This document shows positions 18,201 through 26,931 of a stretch of 64,000 nt of DNA, in pieces. Origin of the DNA: JTS-RE37 sp041744575 (GTDB taxonomy: Bacteria; Bacteroidota; Bacteroidia; Flavobacteriales; Flavobacteriaceae); NCBI GenBank assembly GCA_041744575.1, contig JBGTKP010000054.1, positions 62,001-126,000 on the forward strand, read 5' to 3'. The notes under the pieces are model-generated. The model was not told the origin of the DNA and searched no databases. It worked only from the letters and a program-made list of their open reading frames with translations. A program made the position numbers and the translations under genes. Position 1 is the stretch's first letter. Each line of letters starts with the position of its first letter.

Positions 18201-18710
18201 ATGAAAAGAATATATCCATTCCTGTTGCTTCTATTTCCAATGGCTTGTAGTGACGGAGATTTGCAGATAGAGACCATAGAGTTTGACAGTGTGAGTATAG
18301 ACTCCTGTGACCCAGCCCCTGATATTAACAGCACCGTCTTTTTCAAGGTGAGCAATTCGGAAGCCCTGATTCTTGATCTTCAGAATGGCATCCTACAAAA
18401 TGAAGATTCCGATGGCCCAATTATCAGTCCTGTTCCCGGCTCCTCCCAGGTGACGTACCGGACCTTCTCGGACAACGTTTCACGGGCCTATTTCTGCGAC
18501 GTGATCCCGCCCGTGAGCCCTACGGTGGTAGAGGAAATCATGGCAGAGGGGGGTTCTGTATTTGTGACCACAATTCAAAGTGAAACAGATACTACCCAGT
18601 ATGAACATACCGTGGAGCTCAGTGGTATTTCTCTGGTGAACTCAAAAGGGGAACGCATCACGGATTTGAGTATCAATATGTTCGGAACATTTACAACTCA
18701 GAAAAACTGA
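18201..18710 (+). CDS. small predicted lipoprotein, function unknown
   Basis: A 169-residue protein with a lipoprotein signal peptide (MKRIYPFLLLLFPMACSDGD; lipobox MAC, mature Cys near 16). The body is beta-rich, with two further cysteines (DSCDPAP and AYFCDVI) that could form a disulfide. No domain is recognised. A promoter with a near-leaderless start lies right upstream, and the gene is convergent with smr, with only one base between the stop codons. Such small lipoproteins are common and poorly conserved in Flavobacteria. Confidence 0.75.
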   Translation: MKRIYPFLLLLFPMACSDGDLQIETIEFDSVSIDSCDPAPDINSTVFFKVSNSEALILDLQNGILQNEDSDGPIISPVPGSSQVTYRTFSDNVSRAYFCDVIPPVSPTVVEEIMAEGGSVFVTTIQSETDTTQYEHTVELSGISLVNSKGERITDLSINMFGTFTTQKN

Positions 18711-18711
18711 T

Positions 18712-19260
18712 CTACGGGTTCTGCATAATATAAATCTCGGTAGCCCCTGCGCCATATTTTTGGTAGCTGGCGTCATAATACCGAATGAAATCGTAACGCC
18801 TGAAAAGCGAATACAATTCTTCCCTTAACACCCCTTCTCCCACCCCATGGATAAAAACAACTTTTTGTATGCGCTTCCGGATGGCAAAGTCGATCTGTTT
18901 TTTCGCAGTATCCAACTGTATATTCAGGATTTCAAAATTGGTCAGATTTCGGGTAGAAGGAATGAGCTTTTCTATATGAAGGTCGATTTCCATCGGTGGC
19001 AAAGTGCGTGATTTGGGCTTTGGAACAATGGCCTTTTTGGTTTTCTTCGCTTCCTTTTCCCCTTTTATCCTTGCAACATCCTGCAATGAAATATGGATGG
19101 TTCGATCGCCCTCCACCTTCACCAGGTCAGAAATATCAAACCAAAGTGAAAAACCATCCCTGGTCGCCACCAGTGCCTGGCCTTTGACCACCCGAATTAC
19201 CTTACCACGTACAATATCATCCAGGGTCTCGACCTGATCCCCCTGCTTAATAAGGCTCAT
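18712..19260 (-). CDS. Smr domain protein with N-terminal DUF2027-like region
   Basis: A 182-residue protein with a C-terminal Smr domain (about 95-180): EIDLHIEKL and the catalytic-type IHGVGEGVLREEL, which is the HGxGxGxLR pattern of nucleic-acid nicking enzymes related to the MutS2 tail. The N-terminal ~70 residues are a small beta barrel-like unit (DQVETLDDIVRGKVIRV), matching the DUF2027-type start of flavobacterial Smr proteins. Endonuclease activity is a family inference. It overlaps the 3' end of the small membrane gene upstream by 14 nt, so the two are likely translated together. Confidence 0.85.
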   Translation of the reverse strand: MSLIKQGDQVETLDDIVRGKVIRVVKGQALVATRDGFSLWFDISDLVKVEGDRTIHISLQDVARIKGEKEAKKTKKAIVPKPKSRTLPPMEIDLHIEKLIPSTRNLTNFEILNIQLDTAKKQIDFAIRKRIQKVVFIHGVGEGVLREELYSLFRRYDFIRYYDASYQKYGAGATEIYIMQNP

Positions 19261-19444
19261 CGCGGCCTTGATTTGGGTCCTGGCTGGTAACTGGCCAAAC
19301 CCGGGTGGACTGATAAATCCCCGCCATCAGGAGCACAATTCCAATGGCCATGATGTACTCCTTTAGGATCCATCTATCTCCGGTAGCCATCATGACTGCC
19401 CCACCAACCATCATCATAAAATAAATGATTCGTTTTGTTTTCAT
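19247..19444 (-). CDS. small two-helix membrane protein, unknown function
   Basis: A 65-residue protein with two hydrophobic helices (about 7-22 and 30-46) separated by GDRWILKEY, and a polar tail ending QGRDEPY. Its ATG is at 19444 and its end overlaps the start of smr by 14 nt, which argues for a real, co-translated gene rather than a shadow frame. No function can be assigned. It is divergent from the DUF2752 gene. Confidence 0.65.
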   Translation of the reverse strand: MKTKRIIYFMMMVGGAVMMATGDRWILKEYIMAIGIVLLMAGIYQSTRVWPVTSQDPNQGRDEPY

Positions 19445-19481
19445 TCCTCAAAAATAATAGTATTTTTCCGTAACAGAATCT

Positions 19482-19793
19482 TTGGTTTTGACAACACTAA
19501 TGGCCACTTTGTTTCTGGCCGCGGACAATTTTATGCTTCCCTGCATGAGCAAACAGCTCCTTGGGATGGAATGCCCCGGCTGTGGCTTACAAAGAGCCGT
19601 CGTTTTCTTTTTAAAGGGGGATTTTATTGCTGCCTTTAAAATGTATCCGGCGATATACCCAATGATGTTATTATTTGGATTTCTGATTGCAGGTCGGTTC
19701 CTTCGGATCCGCTTTGCGAATGCCATTACTATTTTTCTTATGATCACTTCTGTGGCTTTTATACTAATCAACTTTATTCTAAAATTCATATAA
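19482..19793 (+). CDS. DUF2752 membrane protein
   Basis: A 103-residue integral membrane protein of the DUF2752 family, with the family signature CPGCGLQRA in a loop after the first hydrophobic segment and two or three further helices. The start is either TTG at 19482 or ATG at 19500; the latter gives MATLFLAADNFMLP and looks equally good. Function of the family is unknown; the two cysteines of CPGCG suggest metal or redox use but this is untested. It heads a three-gene cluster with the CCC-motif proteins, spaced by 13 and 19 nt. Confidence 0.82.
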   Translation: MVLTTLMATLFLAADNFMLPCMSKQLLGMECPGCGLQRAVVFFLKGDFIAAFKMYPAIYPMMLLFGFLIAGRFLRIRFANAITIFLMITSVAFILINFILKFI

Positions 19794-19806
19794 TCCAACC
19801 TGCCAA

Positions 19807-20139
19807 ATGGAACCACGAAAACTTCCGAACATCACTCTCGCCATCGTTCTGGCTATTCTCTCCTATCTCTGCTGCTGCTTTGGAGGCCTGCCCGGAGCCC
19901 TGCTGGCGGGAATTGCCCTGCTGATCCTGAGAAAGGACGAAGCCTTGTATAAGGAAAATCCCCAGGACTATTCCAATTACAGCCAGTTAAAAACGGTCAG
20001 GATCCTTGCCATTATAGGGCTGGTACTGGGCATCCTGTATTTCGCCCTGTCCTATTACCAGATCCAGCAATTGGGAGGCTGGGAGGCCTATATGGATAAG
20101 GTGAAGGAGGTGACCGAACAACTGGGAATTGAAAATTAG
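19807..20139 (+). CDS. CCC-motif membrane protein, copy 1
   Basis: A 110-residue membrane protein with a cluster of three cysteines (LSYLCCCFGGLPGALLAG, about 18-36) in the first hydrophobic segment and a second helix (about 68-84, IIGLVLGILYFALSYY). Between them is a polar stretch, RKDEALYKENPQDYSNYS, then LKTVRIL. This matches the CCC-motif membrane protein family found in Flavobacteria. Function is unknown. It starts 13 nt after the DUF2752 gene and is followed 19 nt later by a paralogue. Confidence 0.85.
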   Translation: MEPRKLPNITLAIVLAILSYLCCCFGGLPGALLAGIALLILRKDEALYKENPQDYSNYSQLKTVRILAIIGLVLGILYFALSYYQIQQLGGWEAYMDKVKEVTEQLGIEN

Positions 20140-20158
20140 AAACAACAAGTAAACTGAA

Positions 20159-20467
20159 ATGGACCAACAACCTCTTCCCGGCGCCAGTAATGCCCTGACT
20201 ATGGGTATCCTTGCGGTCGTAGGTGCCCTTGTCTGTTGTGGGCCGTTCGCGGCCATCTTCAGCATTATCGGGCTCGGCAGTGCAAGGAAAGCAGAAAACC
20301 TTTATAAGGCGAATCCCGGATTATATACCGGGTATGAAAGTGTTAAAACGGGAAGAATACTTTCTTACATAGGCCTGGCTCTGGCAGTGATCATGCTCAT
20401 CCTGGTCATCCTCTATTTCGGGGTGATCATTGCATTGATAACCACTGGCCAGATGGACTTCGATTAG
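20159..20467 (+). CDS. CCC-motif membrane protein, copy 2
   Basis: A 102-residue paralogue of the preceding gene. It keeps the same order: hydrophobic segment with two adjacent cysteines (GALVCCGPFAAIFSIIG, not three), polar linker RKAENLYKANPGLYTGYESV, then KTGRILSYIGLALAVIMLIL. The linker pattern LYK.NP..Y..Y...KT.RIL is shared with copy 1 almost exactly, which shows a local duplication. The loss of one cysteine in copy 2 is the main difference. It is the last gene of the cluster. Confidence 0.85.
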   Translation: MDQQPLPGASNALTMGILAVVGALVCCGPFAAIFSIIGLGSARKAENLYKANPGLYTGYESVKTGRILSYIGLALAVIMLILVILYFGVIIALITTGQMDFD

Positions 20468-20768
20468 TTCGCGTTCCTAATCCTGATGGGCGACCCATCC
20501 CGAGGCCTTTTCCGGGCAGAAGAATGGTTAAAAGAGTTGGAATTTGTAACGGACTGAGCCGTTTGGTAACTACCAGGAATGCGGGCCGGTAGGATAAAAA
20601 TGAACAATGCGCGTCTTTGGATAACTGGTCACCACAGGATTTCCTCGTTCCGGCCTTGTAAAATTAAAGCCTGTGGCGCTCCCTGACTTGTTCGTACTTA
20701 AGATCGCAGAAACTTTGAGGCTGTCTCAGGAGACACTCTCAATCTTTATTTGGAAGGACAGGAAGCTC
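20468..20768. other. 301-nt intergenic region, no gene seen
   Basis: No open frame of credible composition is present. On the minus strand, downstream of recQ, an imperfect hairpin (GAGAGTGTCTC / GAGACAGCCTC around 20723-20745) could be the recQ terminator, but it is not followed by a clean T run. Otherwise nothing is supportable. Confidence 0.45.
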
Positions 20769-22970
20769 TCAGTTTGCAACTTCGCTCATGAATTTCAGCC
20801 GGTATAAACGCAATTCCTCATCCTCATATTCTCCGTCGAATTCCTTCAAAGCCTTTTCTATATCATCGGATTCTGCTTCGAGGAAATACTCGTGAATTTC
20901 TTCCTGCTGCTCTTCGTCCAGGACCTCATCAATCCAGTATCCAAGGTCAAGCTTGGTCCCGCTGAAAACAATCTGTTCCATCTCCTTCACCAATTCTGAT
21001 ATTTCGAGGCCTTTGGAAGAAGCGATATCATCAAGAGGAAGTTTCCGGTCTATGTTCTGGATGATGTATAATTTAAGACCTGAATTCGCCCCGGTACTTT
21101 TAACAACCAGGTCGTCCGGCCTTGTAATTTCATGTTCCTCCACATAGGATGCAATGAACTTGAGGAAAGGTTTCCCATACTTCTTTGCCTTGCCTTCCCC
21201 AACCCCATAGATATTTACCAGCTCCTCCATGGTAATCGGATATTTAAGAGCCATGTCTTCCAGGGAGGGATCCTGAAAGATAACAAATGGAGGTATTTCC
21301 AGGCTTTTTGCCTCTTTTCTCCTCACATCCTTCAACAGTTTAAGCAACAACTCATCTGCAACTCCTGCAGCGGTCCTGGCCGCCGTGACGATGGCGTCAT
21401 CAGCCTCAGCACTGTAAATATGATCCTTTGTCATCATAAAGGAAGTCGGATGCTTCAGGAATTCCTGCCCGGCTGGGGTTACATGAAGGATTCCATATTG
21501 TTCTATTTCTTTTTTGAGAAGTCCGGCGACAAGGGTTTGACGGATCAGGGCCATCCAATAGCTCTTGTCTCTTTCTGCCCCGGAGCCGAAGAAAGGTTTT
21601 TTATCTGCCTTGTGTGAGGAAATCAGGGCATTGGTTACTCCTGTAAGGGACTTTACAATTTCCTTGGCTTTAAATTTTTCATTGGTTTCCTGTACCACTT
21701 TAATCAGTTTGATGACGTTGTCGATCGCTTCTTCCTTTTCCCTTGGGTTGCGGGTATTGTCATCCATTGATGCCCCCAGGCCGTCCACTTCATCAAATTC
21801 CTCCCCGAAGTAATGAAGCATGAATTTTCTTCTGGACATGGAAGTTTCTGCATAAGCCACTATCTCCTGCAAGAGAGCGTTCCCTATCTCCTGCTCGGCC
21901 ACCGGTTTTCCCGACATGAATTTTTCAAGCTTTTCAACATCCTTATAGGAATAAAAAGCAAGACAATGGCCTTCACCCCCATCCCTTCCGGCACGACCTG
22001 TCTCCTGATAATAACTTTCAATGCTCTTGGGCATGTCATGATGGATCACATAACGCACATCAGGTTTGTCAATTCCCATCCCGAAGGCAATGGTTGCAAC
22101 CACCACATCCACCTCCTCCATAAGGAACATATCCTGATATTTTGATCGGGTTTTACCGTCAAAACCGGCGTGGTAGGGTACGGCCGAAATACCGTTTACC
22201 TGCAGTACCTGGGCCAGTTCTTCCACTTTCTTCCTGCTCAGACAATAGATAATCCCTGATTTGCCGGAATTCTTTTTGACAAATCGGATAATATCAGCTT
22301 CAACATTCTTTGTCTTGGGCCTGACCTCGTAAAACAAATTGGGCCGGTTAAAAGAAGATTTGAATACCTCGGCATCCGCTATCGCCAGATTTTTTATGAT
22401 GTCCTCCTGCACCTTAGGAGTGGCCGTTGCAGTGAGTGCTATAATAGGAATGTTCTCACCCAGTTTATCGATAATTGTCCGAAGATTGCGGTATTCAGGC
22501 CGGAAATCATGCCCCCATTCAGAAATGCAATGCGCCTCATCCACCGCCACAAAAGAGAGGGAAACGGATTGCAGAAATTCGATATAATCTTCCTTGGTAA
22601 GAGATTCGGGAGCAACATAGAGGAGTTTGGTGATCCCATCCACAATATCCTTCTTCACCTCTTTTACCTCCGTTTTTGTCAGGGATGAGTTCAGAACATG
22701 GGCAACCCCGCGATTGGCAGAAACCCCCCGGATAGCATCCACCTGATTTTTCATCAGCGCTATTAAGGGAGAAACAACAATGGCCGTACCCCCCTGAAGT
22801 AAAGCAGGCAGTTGATAACAAAGGGATTTTCCTCCCCCTGTCGGCATAATGACAAAGGTGTTTTTCTTTTGAAGAATATTCTTAATTACTTCTTTCTGTA
22901 GACCTATAAACTTGGAAAACCCAAAATACTGCTTCAGTGCGGCATGTAGATCAATATCATTCAAAATCAT
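20769..22970 (-). CDS. recQ: ATP-dependent DNA helicase RecQ
   Basis: A 733-residue 3'-5' DNA helicase used in recombination and repair. The helicase core has FIGLQKEVI, Walker A MPTGGGKSLCYQLPALL (about 40-56), the DEAH box VDEAHCISEWGHDFRPEY, ALTATAT, and the helicase C half with IVYHAGF-type NGISAVPYHAGFDG, GMGIDKPDVR and QETGRAGRDG. The RQC region follows; instead of the four zinc cysteines of E. coli RecQ, the segment after GEGHCLAFYSYKDVEKLE has few cysteines, as in other Bacteroidota RecQs. Near the C-terminus is an HRDC domain (EELVNIYGVGEGKAKKYG). It is divergent from kdsD. Confidence 0.93.
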   Translation of the reverse strand: MILNDIDLHAALKQYFGFSKFIGLQKEVIKNILQKKNTFVIMPTGGGKSLCYQLPALLQGGTAIVVSPLIALMKNQVDAIRGVSANRGVAHVLNSSLTKTEVKEVKKDIVDGITKLLYVAPESLTKEDYIEFLQSVSLSFVAVDEAHCISEWGHDFRPEYRNLRTIIDKLGENIPIIALTATATPKVQEDIIKNLAIADAEVFKSSFNRPNLFYEVRPKTKNVEADIIRFVKKNSGKSGIIYCLSRKKVEELAQVLQVNGISAVPYHAGFDGKTRSKYQDMFLMEEVDVVVATIAFGMGIDKPDVRYVIHHDMPKSIESYYQETGRAGRDGGEGHCLAFYSYKDVEKLEKFMSGKPVAEQEIGNALLQEIVAYAETSMSRRKFMLHYFGEEFDEVDGLGASMDDNTRNPREKEEAIDNVIKLIKVVQETNEKFKAKEIVKSLTGVTNALISSHKADKKPFFGSGAERDKSYWMALIRQTLVAGLLKKEIEQYGILHVTPAGQEFLKHPTSFMMTKDHIYSAEADDAIVTAARTAAGVADELLLKLLKDVRRKEAKSLEIPPFVIFQDPSLEDMALKYPITMEELVNIYGVGEGKAKKYGKPFLKFIASYVEEHEITRPDDLVVKSTGANSGLKLYIIQNIDRKLPLDDIASSKGLEISELVKEMEQIVFSGTKLDLGYWIDEVLDEEQQEEIHEYFLEAESDDIEKALKEFDGEYEDEELRLYRLKFMSEVAN

Positions 22971-23200
22971 TACGTGTAATTCATGATCCGTTCTCCGAGG
23001 CAGAAAGTACTTCTCATTTAATTAAGATTTACGTTATAATCATTCAAAGGGTGGAAACAATCAATTTTGTTGGTCGTAAAGAATCTCGTGTATAATAAGT
23101 TTGCTTAATTTTGTTTTCTTAAATATAATACATTCTTTTAGAATTTATTGGAATAATCAGACAATTTCTCTTAACCATATCTTAAAATTTCCACCGTACA

Positions 23201-24166
23201 TTGAGGGATAGCAAAGCTATACTGGCATTAGCGAAAAAGACCATAGAAACAGAAGGGGATGCCATTTATAATCTGTCAAATCTTTTAGATGAGCACTTTG
23301 CTGAAGCCGTCATCTGCATTCTGAATTCACAGGGTCGGGTGGTCATTTCCGGAATTGGGAAAAGCGCTATAATAGCCTCTAAAATTGTCGCCACTTTAAA
23401 TTCTACAGGGACTCCGGCTATTTTTATGCATGCAGCGGATGCCATCCATGGCGACCTGGGCACAATTCAAAATAATGATATTGTGATCTGTATCTCCAAA
23501 AGCGGCAATACACCGGAGATCAAAATTTTAGTGCCGCTGATAAAACAAGGTGGTAATAAACTTATCGGCATCACCGGAAAACCGGATTCCTTCCTTGGAC
23601 GACAGGCAGACTTCATTTTGAATACTTATGTGGCGAAGGAAGCTTGTCCGAATAACCTGGCCCCGACCACCAGTACGACAGCCCAGCTGGTCATGGGTGA
23701 CGCGCTCTCGATTTGCCTTCTTGAATTACGGGGTTTCAGCAGTAAGGACTTCGCGAAATACCATCCCGGCGGCACCCTCGGAAAAAGGCTTTATCTTCGG
23801 GTTTCGGATATCAGCTCAGGCAATTTGAAGCCCGCAGTTGATATCGGCGCTGATATTAAGAAGGTAATAGTTGAAATTTCGGAAAAAATGCTTGGCGTTA
23901 CCGCTGTTATAGAAAACGATAAAGTTATCGGGATCATAACAGACGGTGATCTGAGGAGGATGTTGAACAGATACGAGAACATCAGTGGTTTGACCGCCAG
24001 GGATATCATGACCTCCAATCCAAAAACCATCGGTTCTGATGTCCTGGCTATTAAGGCTCTTAAAGAAATGCAGGACAAGGGTATCTCCCAGCTGTTGGCA
24101 GTAGACGGAGACAGCTATGTAGGGGTGGTCCACCTGCACAATCTAATCAATGAAGGAATTCTGTGA
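23201..24166 (+). CDS. kdsD: arabinose-5-phosphate isomerase KdsD/KpsF
   Basis: A 321-residue enzyme that turns ribulose-5-phosphate into arabinose-5-phosphate, the first step to KDO for the LPS inner core. The SIS domain (about 35-180) has SGIGKSAIIASKIVATLNST, HAADAIHGDLG and ISKSGNTPEI, followed by two CBS domains (about 205-320). Translation probably begins at TTG 23201; no better start is present. A TAATTTTG box at 23106-23113 is a -7 candidate without a good -33. The stop overlaps the tatC start as TGATG. The KDO context fits nearby lptB. Confidence 0.93.
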   Translation: MRDSKAILALAKKTIETEGDAIYNLSNLLDEHFAEAVICILNSQGRVVISGIGKSAIIASKIVATLNSTGTPAIFMHAADAIHGDLGTIQNNDIVICISKSGNTPEIKILVPLIKQGGNKLIGITGKPDSFLGRQADFILNTYVAKEACPNNLAPTTSTTAQLVMGDALSICLLELRGFSSKDFAKYHPGGTLGKRLYLRVSDISSGNLKPAVDIGADIKKVIVEISEKMLGVTAVIENDKVIGIITDGDLRRMLNRYENISGLTARDIMTSNPKTIGSDVLAIKALKEMQDKGISQLLAVDGDSYVGVVHLHNLINEGIL

Positions 24167-25011
24167 TGACAAAAAAAGTAGGTGATCCCAACGAGATGTC
24201 TTTTCTGGACCATCTCGAAGAACTCAGATGGCATCTCATTCGGTCCACATTTGCCGTAGTCATAGTGGGTGTGCTGGCTTTCGTCATGAAAAGGTTTATT
24301 TTCGATGTGGTGATCCTGGGTCCCACGAAAATGGATTTTCCAACCTACAGGATCTTCTGTGATATCGCCACCTACCTTGGTTTTGATTCCGCCTTTTGCG
24401 CGGAGAAACTTCCCTTTACAATACAGAGCCGGCTGATGTCCGGACAGTTTTCCGCACATATCTGGACTTCCATCTGGGCAGGTTTCATCCTGGGTTTTCC
24501 CTACATTCTTTACGAACTTTGGAAGTTCATAGGCCCCGGCCTCTATGATAAGGAAAGGAAGAATTCCCGCGGGTTCATCTTTATTGCATCTTTTCTCTTT
24601 TTTATGGGGGTATTGTTTGGTTACTACGTAGTGGCACCGTTATCCATTAATTTCCTCGGGTCGTATCAGGTCAGTGAAACCGTTCTTAATGAATTTGACC
24701 TGGATTCCTACATCTCGACAGTCAGGGCTTCTGTTATTGCCTGCGGCATCATGTTTGAATTGCCTATTATTATCTTTTTCCTGACCAAGGTGGGATTGGT
24801 AACCCCCGAAATCCTGCGAAAATACAGGAAAATTGCCCTTGTTGTGGTCCTGATCGTTTCTGCAGTGATCACACCTCCTGATGTGGCCAGCCAGATTATC
24901 GTGGCCATCCCGGTGCTCATCCTGTATCAGGTGAGCATTTACATTTCAGGTATTGTATTGAAACGGGAGGCGAAAGCACTTAAAAAAAGCCAAATAACCC
25001 GGAAGAACTAA
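24166..25011 (+). CDS. tatC: Sec-independent protein translocase TatC
   Basis: A 281-residue six-helix membrane protein, the substrate-recognition core of the twin-arginine translocase. The N-terminus has the signal-recognition region MSFLDHLEELRWHLIRS, followed by segments such as FILGFPYILYELWKFIGPGL with the conserved Glu, and helices to residue ~265. ATG 24166 is chosen over the earlier in-frame GTG 24163 because it overlaps the kdsD stop as TGATG. No tatA/tatB is adjacent. At least one likely Tat substrate lies in the window (the oxidoreductase at 54401, with NRRSFIKKS). Confidence 0.95.
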   Translation: MTKKVGDPNEMSFLDHLEELRWHLIRSTFAVVIVGVLAFVMKRFIFDVVILGPTKMDFPTYRIFCDIATYLGFDSAFCAEKLPFTIQSRLMSGQFSAHIWTSIWAGFILGFPYILYELWKFIGPGLYDKERKNSRGFIFIASFLFFMGVLFGYYVVAPLSINFLGSYQVSETVLNEFDLDSYISTVRASVIACGIMFELPIIIFFLTKVGLVTPEILRKYRKIALVVVLIVSAVITPPDVASQIIVAIPVLILYQVSIYISGIVLKREAKALKKSQITRKN

Positions 25012-25282
25012 AGGCTCGTCCCTTGCGGATGAATGAACTAGTTCCGCTGCTTCCAATAGTTTATCCGCGTCTTACCTGTGAGGATAACGACTTGTAAGTA
25101 ACCTTTCAGCTGAGATAGAATCTGCCTTGCCACTCTTATCCGCGATGGCAGGTTGGAAGTAGGTGGAAATAACAGACGGATCTTGCCCTACGCCTTGTGT
25201 CCCGGGTATGACAGCGGTGGTAATATTCCGTTAATTATTCCCTGGCATTCATATTATATCCTTAGTTTTGGTGGACTGAAAA

Positions 25283-26029
25283 ATGAAGCTTAGCGCAGAA
25301 AATATCATGAAGTCCTATAGGGGCCGCCAGGTGGTTAAAGGTATTTCCCTGGAAGTCAACCAGGGCGAGATCGTCGGCCTGCTAGGCCCAAACGGAGCGG
25401 GAAAAACCACATCATTTTACATGATTGTCGGCCTGATCAAGCCCAATGGCGGATCCATCTTTCTGGATGACATGGAAATCACACGTTTTCCAATGTACAA
25501 AAGAGCACAGAACGGGATCGGATATCTCGCACAGGAGGCGTCGGTTTTCAGGAAGCTCAGCGTGGAACGGAATATTCTAAGCGTCCTTCAGCTCACCAGC
25601 CTATCCAAGAAAGAACAATTAATGAGGATGGAATTGCTTCTGGAAGAATTTGGTCTGACCCATATCCGGAAGAACAGGGGAGATTTGCTTTCCGGCGGAG
25701 AAAGAAGGCGAACCGAGATTGCCCGGGCACTTGCAACGGATCCCAAATTTATCCTCCTTGATGAACCATTTGCAGGCGTGGATCCGGTTGCGGTGGAGGA
25801 TATCCAAAGGATCGTGGCCCAATTGAAAAACAAGAATATCGGCATCCTTATCACGGACCACAATGTACAGGAAACACTTGCCATAACAGAGCGTTCCTAC
25901 CTGATGTTTGAAGGCGGAATCCTCAAGTCGGGTATCCCTGAAGTGCTCGCAGAAGATGAAATGGTCCGAAAAGTATATCTCGGGCAGAACTTTGAGCTGC
26001 GAAAGAAAAAACTTGATTTCAGCGAATAG
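25283..26029 (+). CDS. lptB: LPS export ABC transporter ATP-binding protein LptB
   Basis: A 248-residue ABC ATPase that drives lipopolysaccharide export through the LptFGC bridge. It begins directly in the family sequence MKLSAENIMKSYRGR, with Walker A GPNGAGKTTSF (about 38-48), Q-loop region YLAQEASVFRKLS, signature LLSGGERRRTEIARAL, Walker B FILLDEPFAGVDP and the switch ITDHNVQE. The FAGVDP and ITDHN signatures point to LptB rather than a general transporter. A 271-nt gap separates it from tatC. It is convergent with pssA, 20 nt between the ends. Confidence 0.95.
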   Translation: MKLSAENIMKSYRGRQVVKGISLEVNQGEIVGLLGPNGAGKTTSFYMIVGLIKPNGGSIFLDDMEITRFPMYKRAQNGIGYLAQEASVFRKLSVERNILSVLQLTSLSKKEQLMRMELLLEEFGLTHIRKNRGDLLSGGERRRTEIARALATDPKFILLDEPFAGVDPVAVEDIQRIVAQLKNKNIGILITDHNVQETLAITERSYLMFEGGILKSGIPEVLAEDEMVRKVYLGQNFELRKKKLDFSE

Positions 26030-26049
26030 CGCTTGCCGGCTAATCTCTG

Positions 26050-26823
26050 CTACCCTTCCGTGCCGGTCTTCGGCTCTCCTGAAAATCGGAATAAAATTGA
26101 ACACACTATATAGAAGAGGATGATGGCCGGGATGGCCAGTAATTTGAGCGTCAGAAGCATAAAGAGGCTGATGGTAAGGAAGATGTATCTCACGGCATTA
26201 TCTTTAAATCTCCAGGTCCTGAATTTTAGTGCGAAAAGCGGTAGCCTGGAATTAAGGAGATAACAGCTGACAAAAGTGAGGCCCAGCAGGAACCACTGAT
26301 TTAAGATGATGGCATTCAGGTAGTCACTTCCCTGATAGAGCAGCAATAGTGGCAGGGAAACGATCAGTAAGGCATTGGCCGGGGTTGGAAGCCCTATAAA
26401 AGAATCAGCTTGTCTTGTATCTAAATTGAATTTAGCCAGCCGGTAAGCCGATGCCAGAGTAATCAGCAAACCGGCAAAGGGAAGCAGGTTCTGGGAAAGA
26501 TCCGATAAAGGCAGTGCATCCGGATATGTATGGCTCAGCGCCATGTTCCATCCATCAGTCGCAGACATGCCCAACAGCCGAAACATGACGATGCCGGGAA
26601 CCAGCCCGCTAGTAATCATGTCCGCCAGGGAGTCGAGTTGCAGGCCAAGGTCACTTTTAACTTTTAAGGCCCGGGCGGCCAACCCATCAAAAAAATCAAA
26701 GAAAATGCCTGCGAATACCCATAACGCCGCGAGTTCAAAGCGGCTCTGAATGGCAAATATAACTGCCACTGAGCCACAAAACACGTTCAGCAGTGTCAGG
26801 AGATTTGGGATGTGTCGTTTCAC
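26050..26823 (-). CDS. pssA: CDP-diacylglycerol--serine O-phosphatidyltransferase
   Basis: A 257-residue membrane enzyme that joins CDP-diacylglycerol and serine to give phosphatidylserine, precursor of phosphatidylethanolamine. The CDP-alcohol phosphotransferase signature is complete: DFFDGLAARALKVKSD then GLQLDSLAD, fitting D-x2-DG-x2-AR-x8-G-x3-D-x3-D. About six or seven hydrophobic segments follow, ending in a short polar tail. The N-terminus MKRHIPNLLTLLNVFCG is typical of the Bacteroidota PssA. It is divergent from the DUF4105 gene. On the minus strand upstream, TATTTTTA is a near-consensus -7 box. Confidence 0.88.
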   Translation of the reverse strand: MKRHIPNLLTLLNVFCGSVAVIFAIQSRFELAALWVFAGIFFDFFDGLAARALKVKSDLGLQLDSLADMITSGLVPGIVMFRLLGMSATDGWNMALSHTYPDALPLSDLSQNLLPFAGLLITLASAYRLAKFNLDTRQADSFIGLPTPANALLIVSLPLLLLYQGSDYLNAIILNQWFLLGLTFVSCYLLNSRLPLFALKFRTWRFKDNAVRYIFLTISLFMLLTLKLLAIPAIILFYIVCSILFRFSGEPKTGTEG

Positions 26824-26931
26824 CGAACCGCTTTTCCGTAAAAATAAGATAATTTTTAATCGAAAAGAACCGTCCCGTATTTTATTCAGATATTTGCCTT
26901 CATGTACATCCGCAATTTCCTTTGCCTTGAA

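Noticed and set aside
25012..25282. Expected small gene between tatC and lptB
   Set aside because: In related Flavobacteria a carboxymuconolactone decarboxylase gene is often placed here. I could find no such frame or remnant in the 271 nt.
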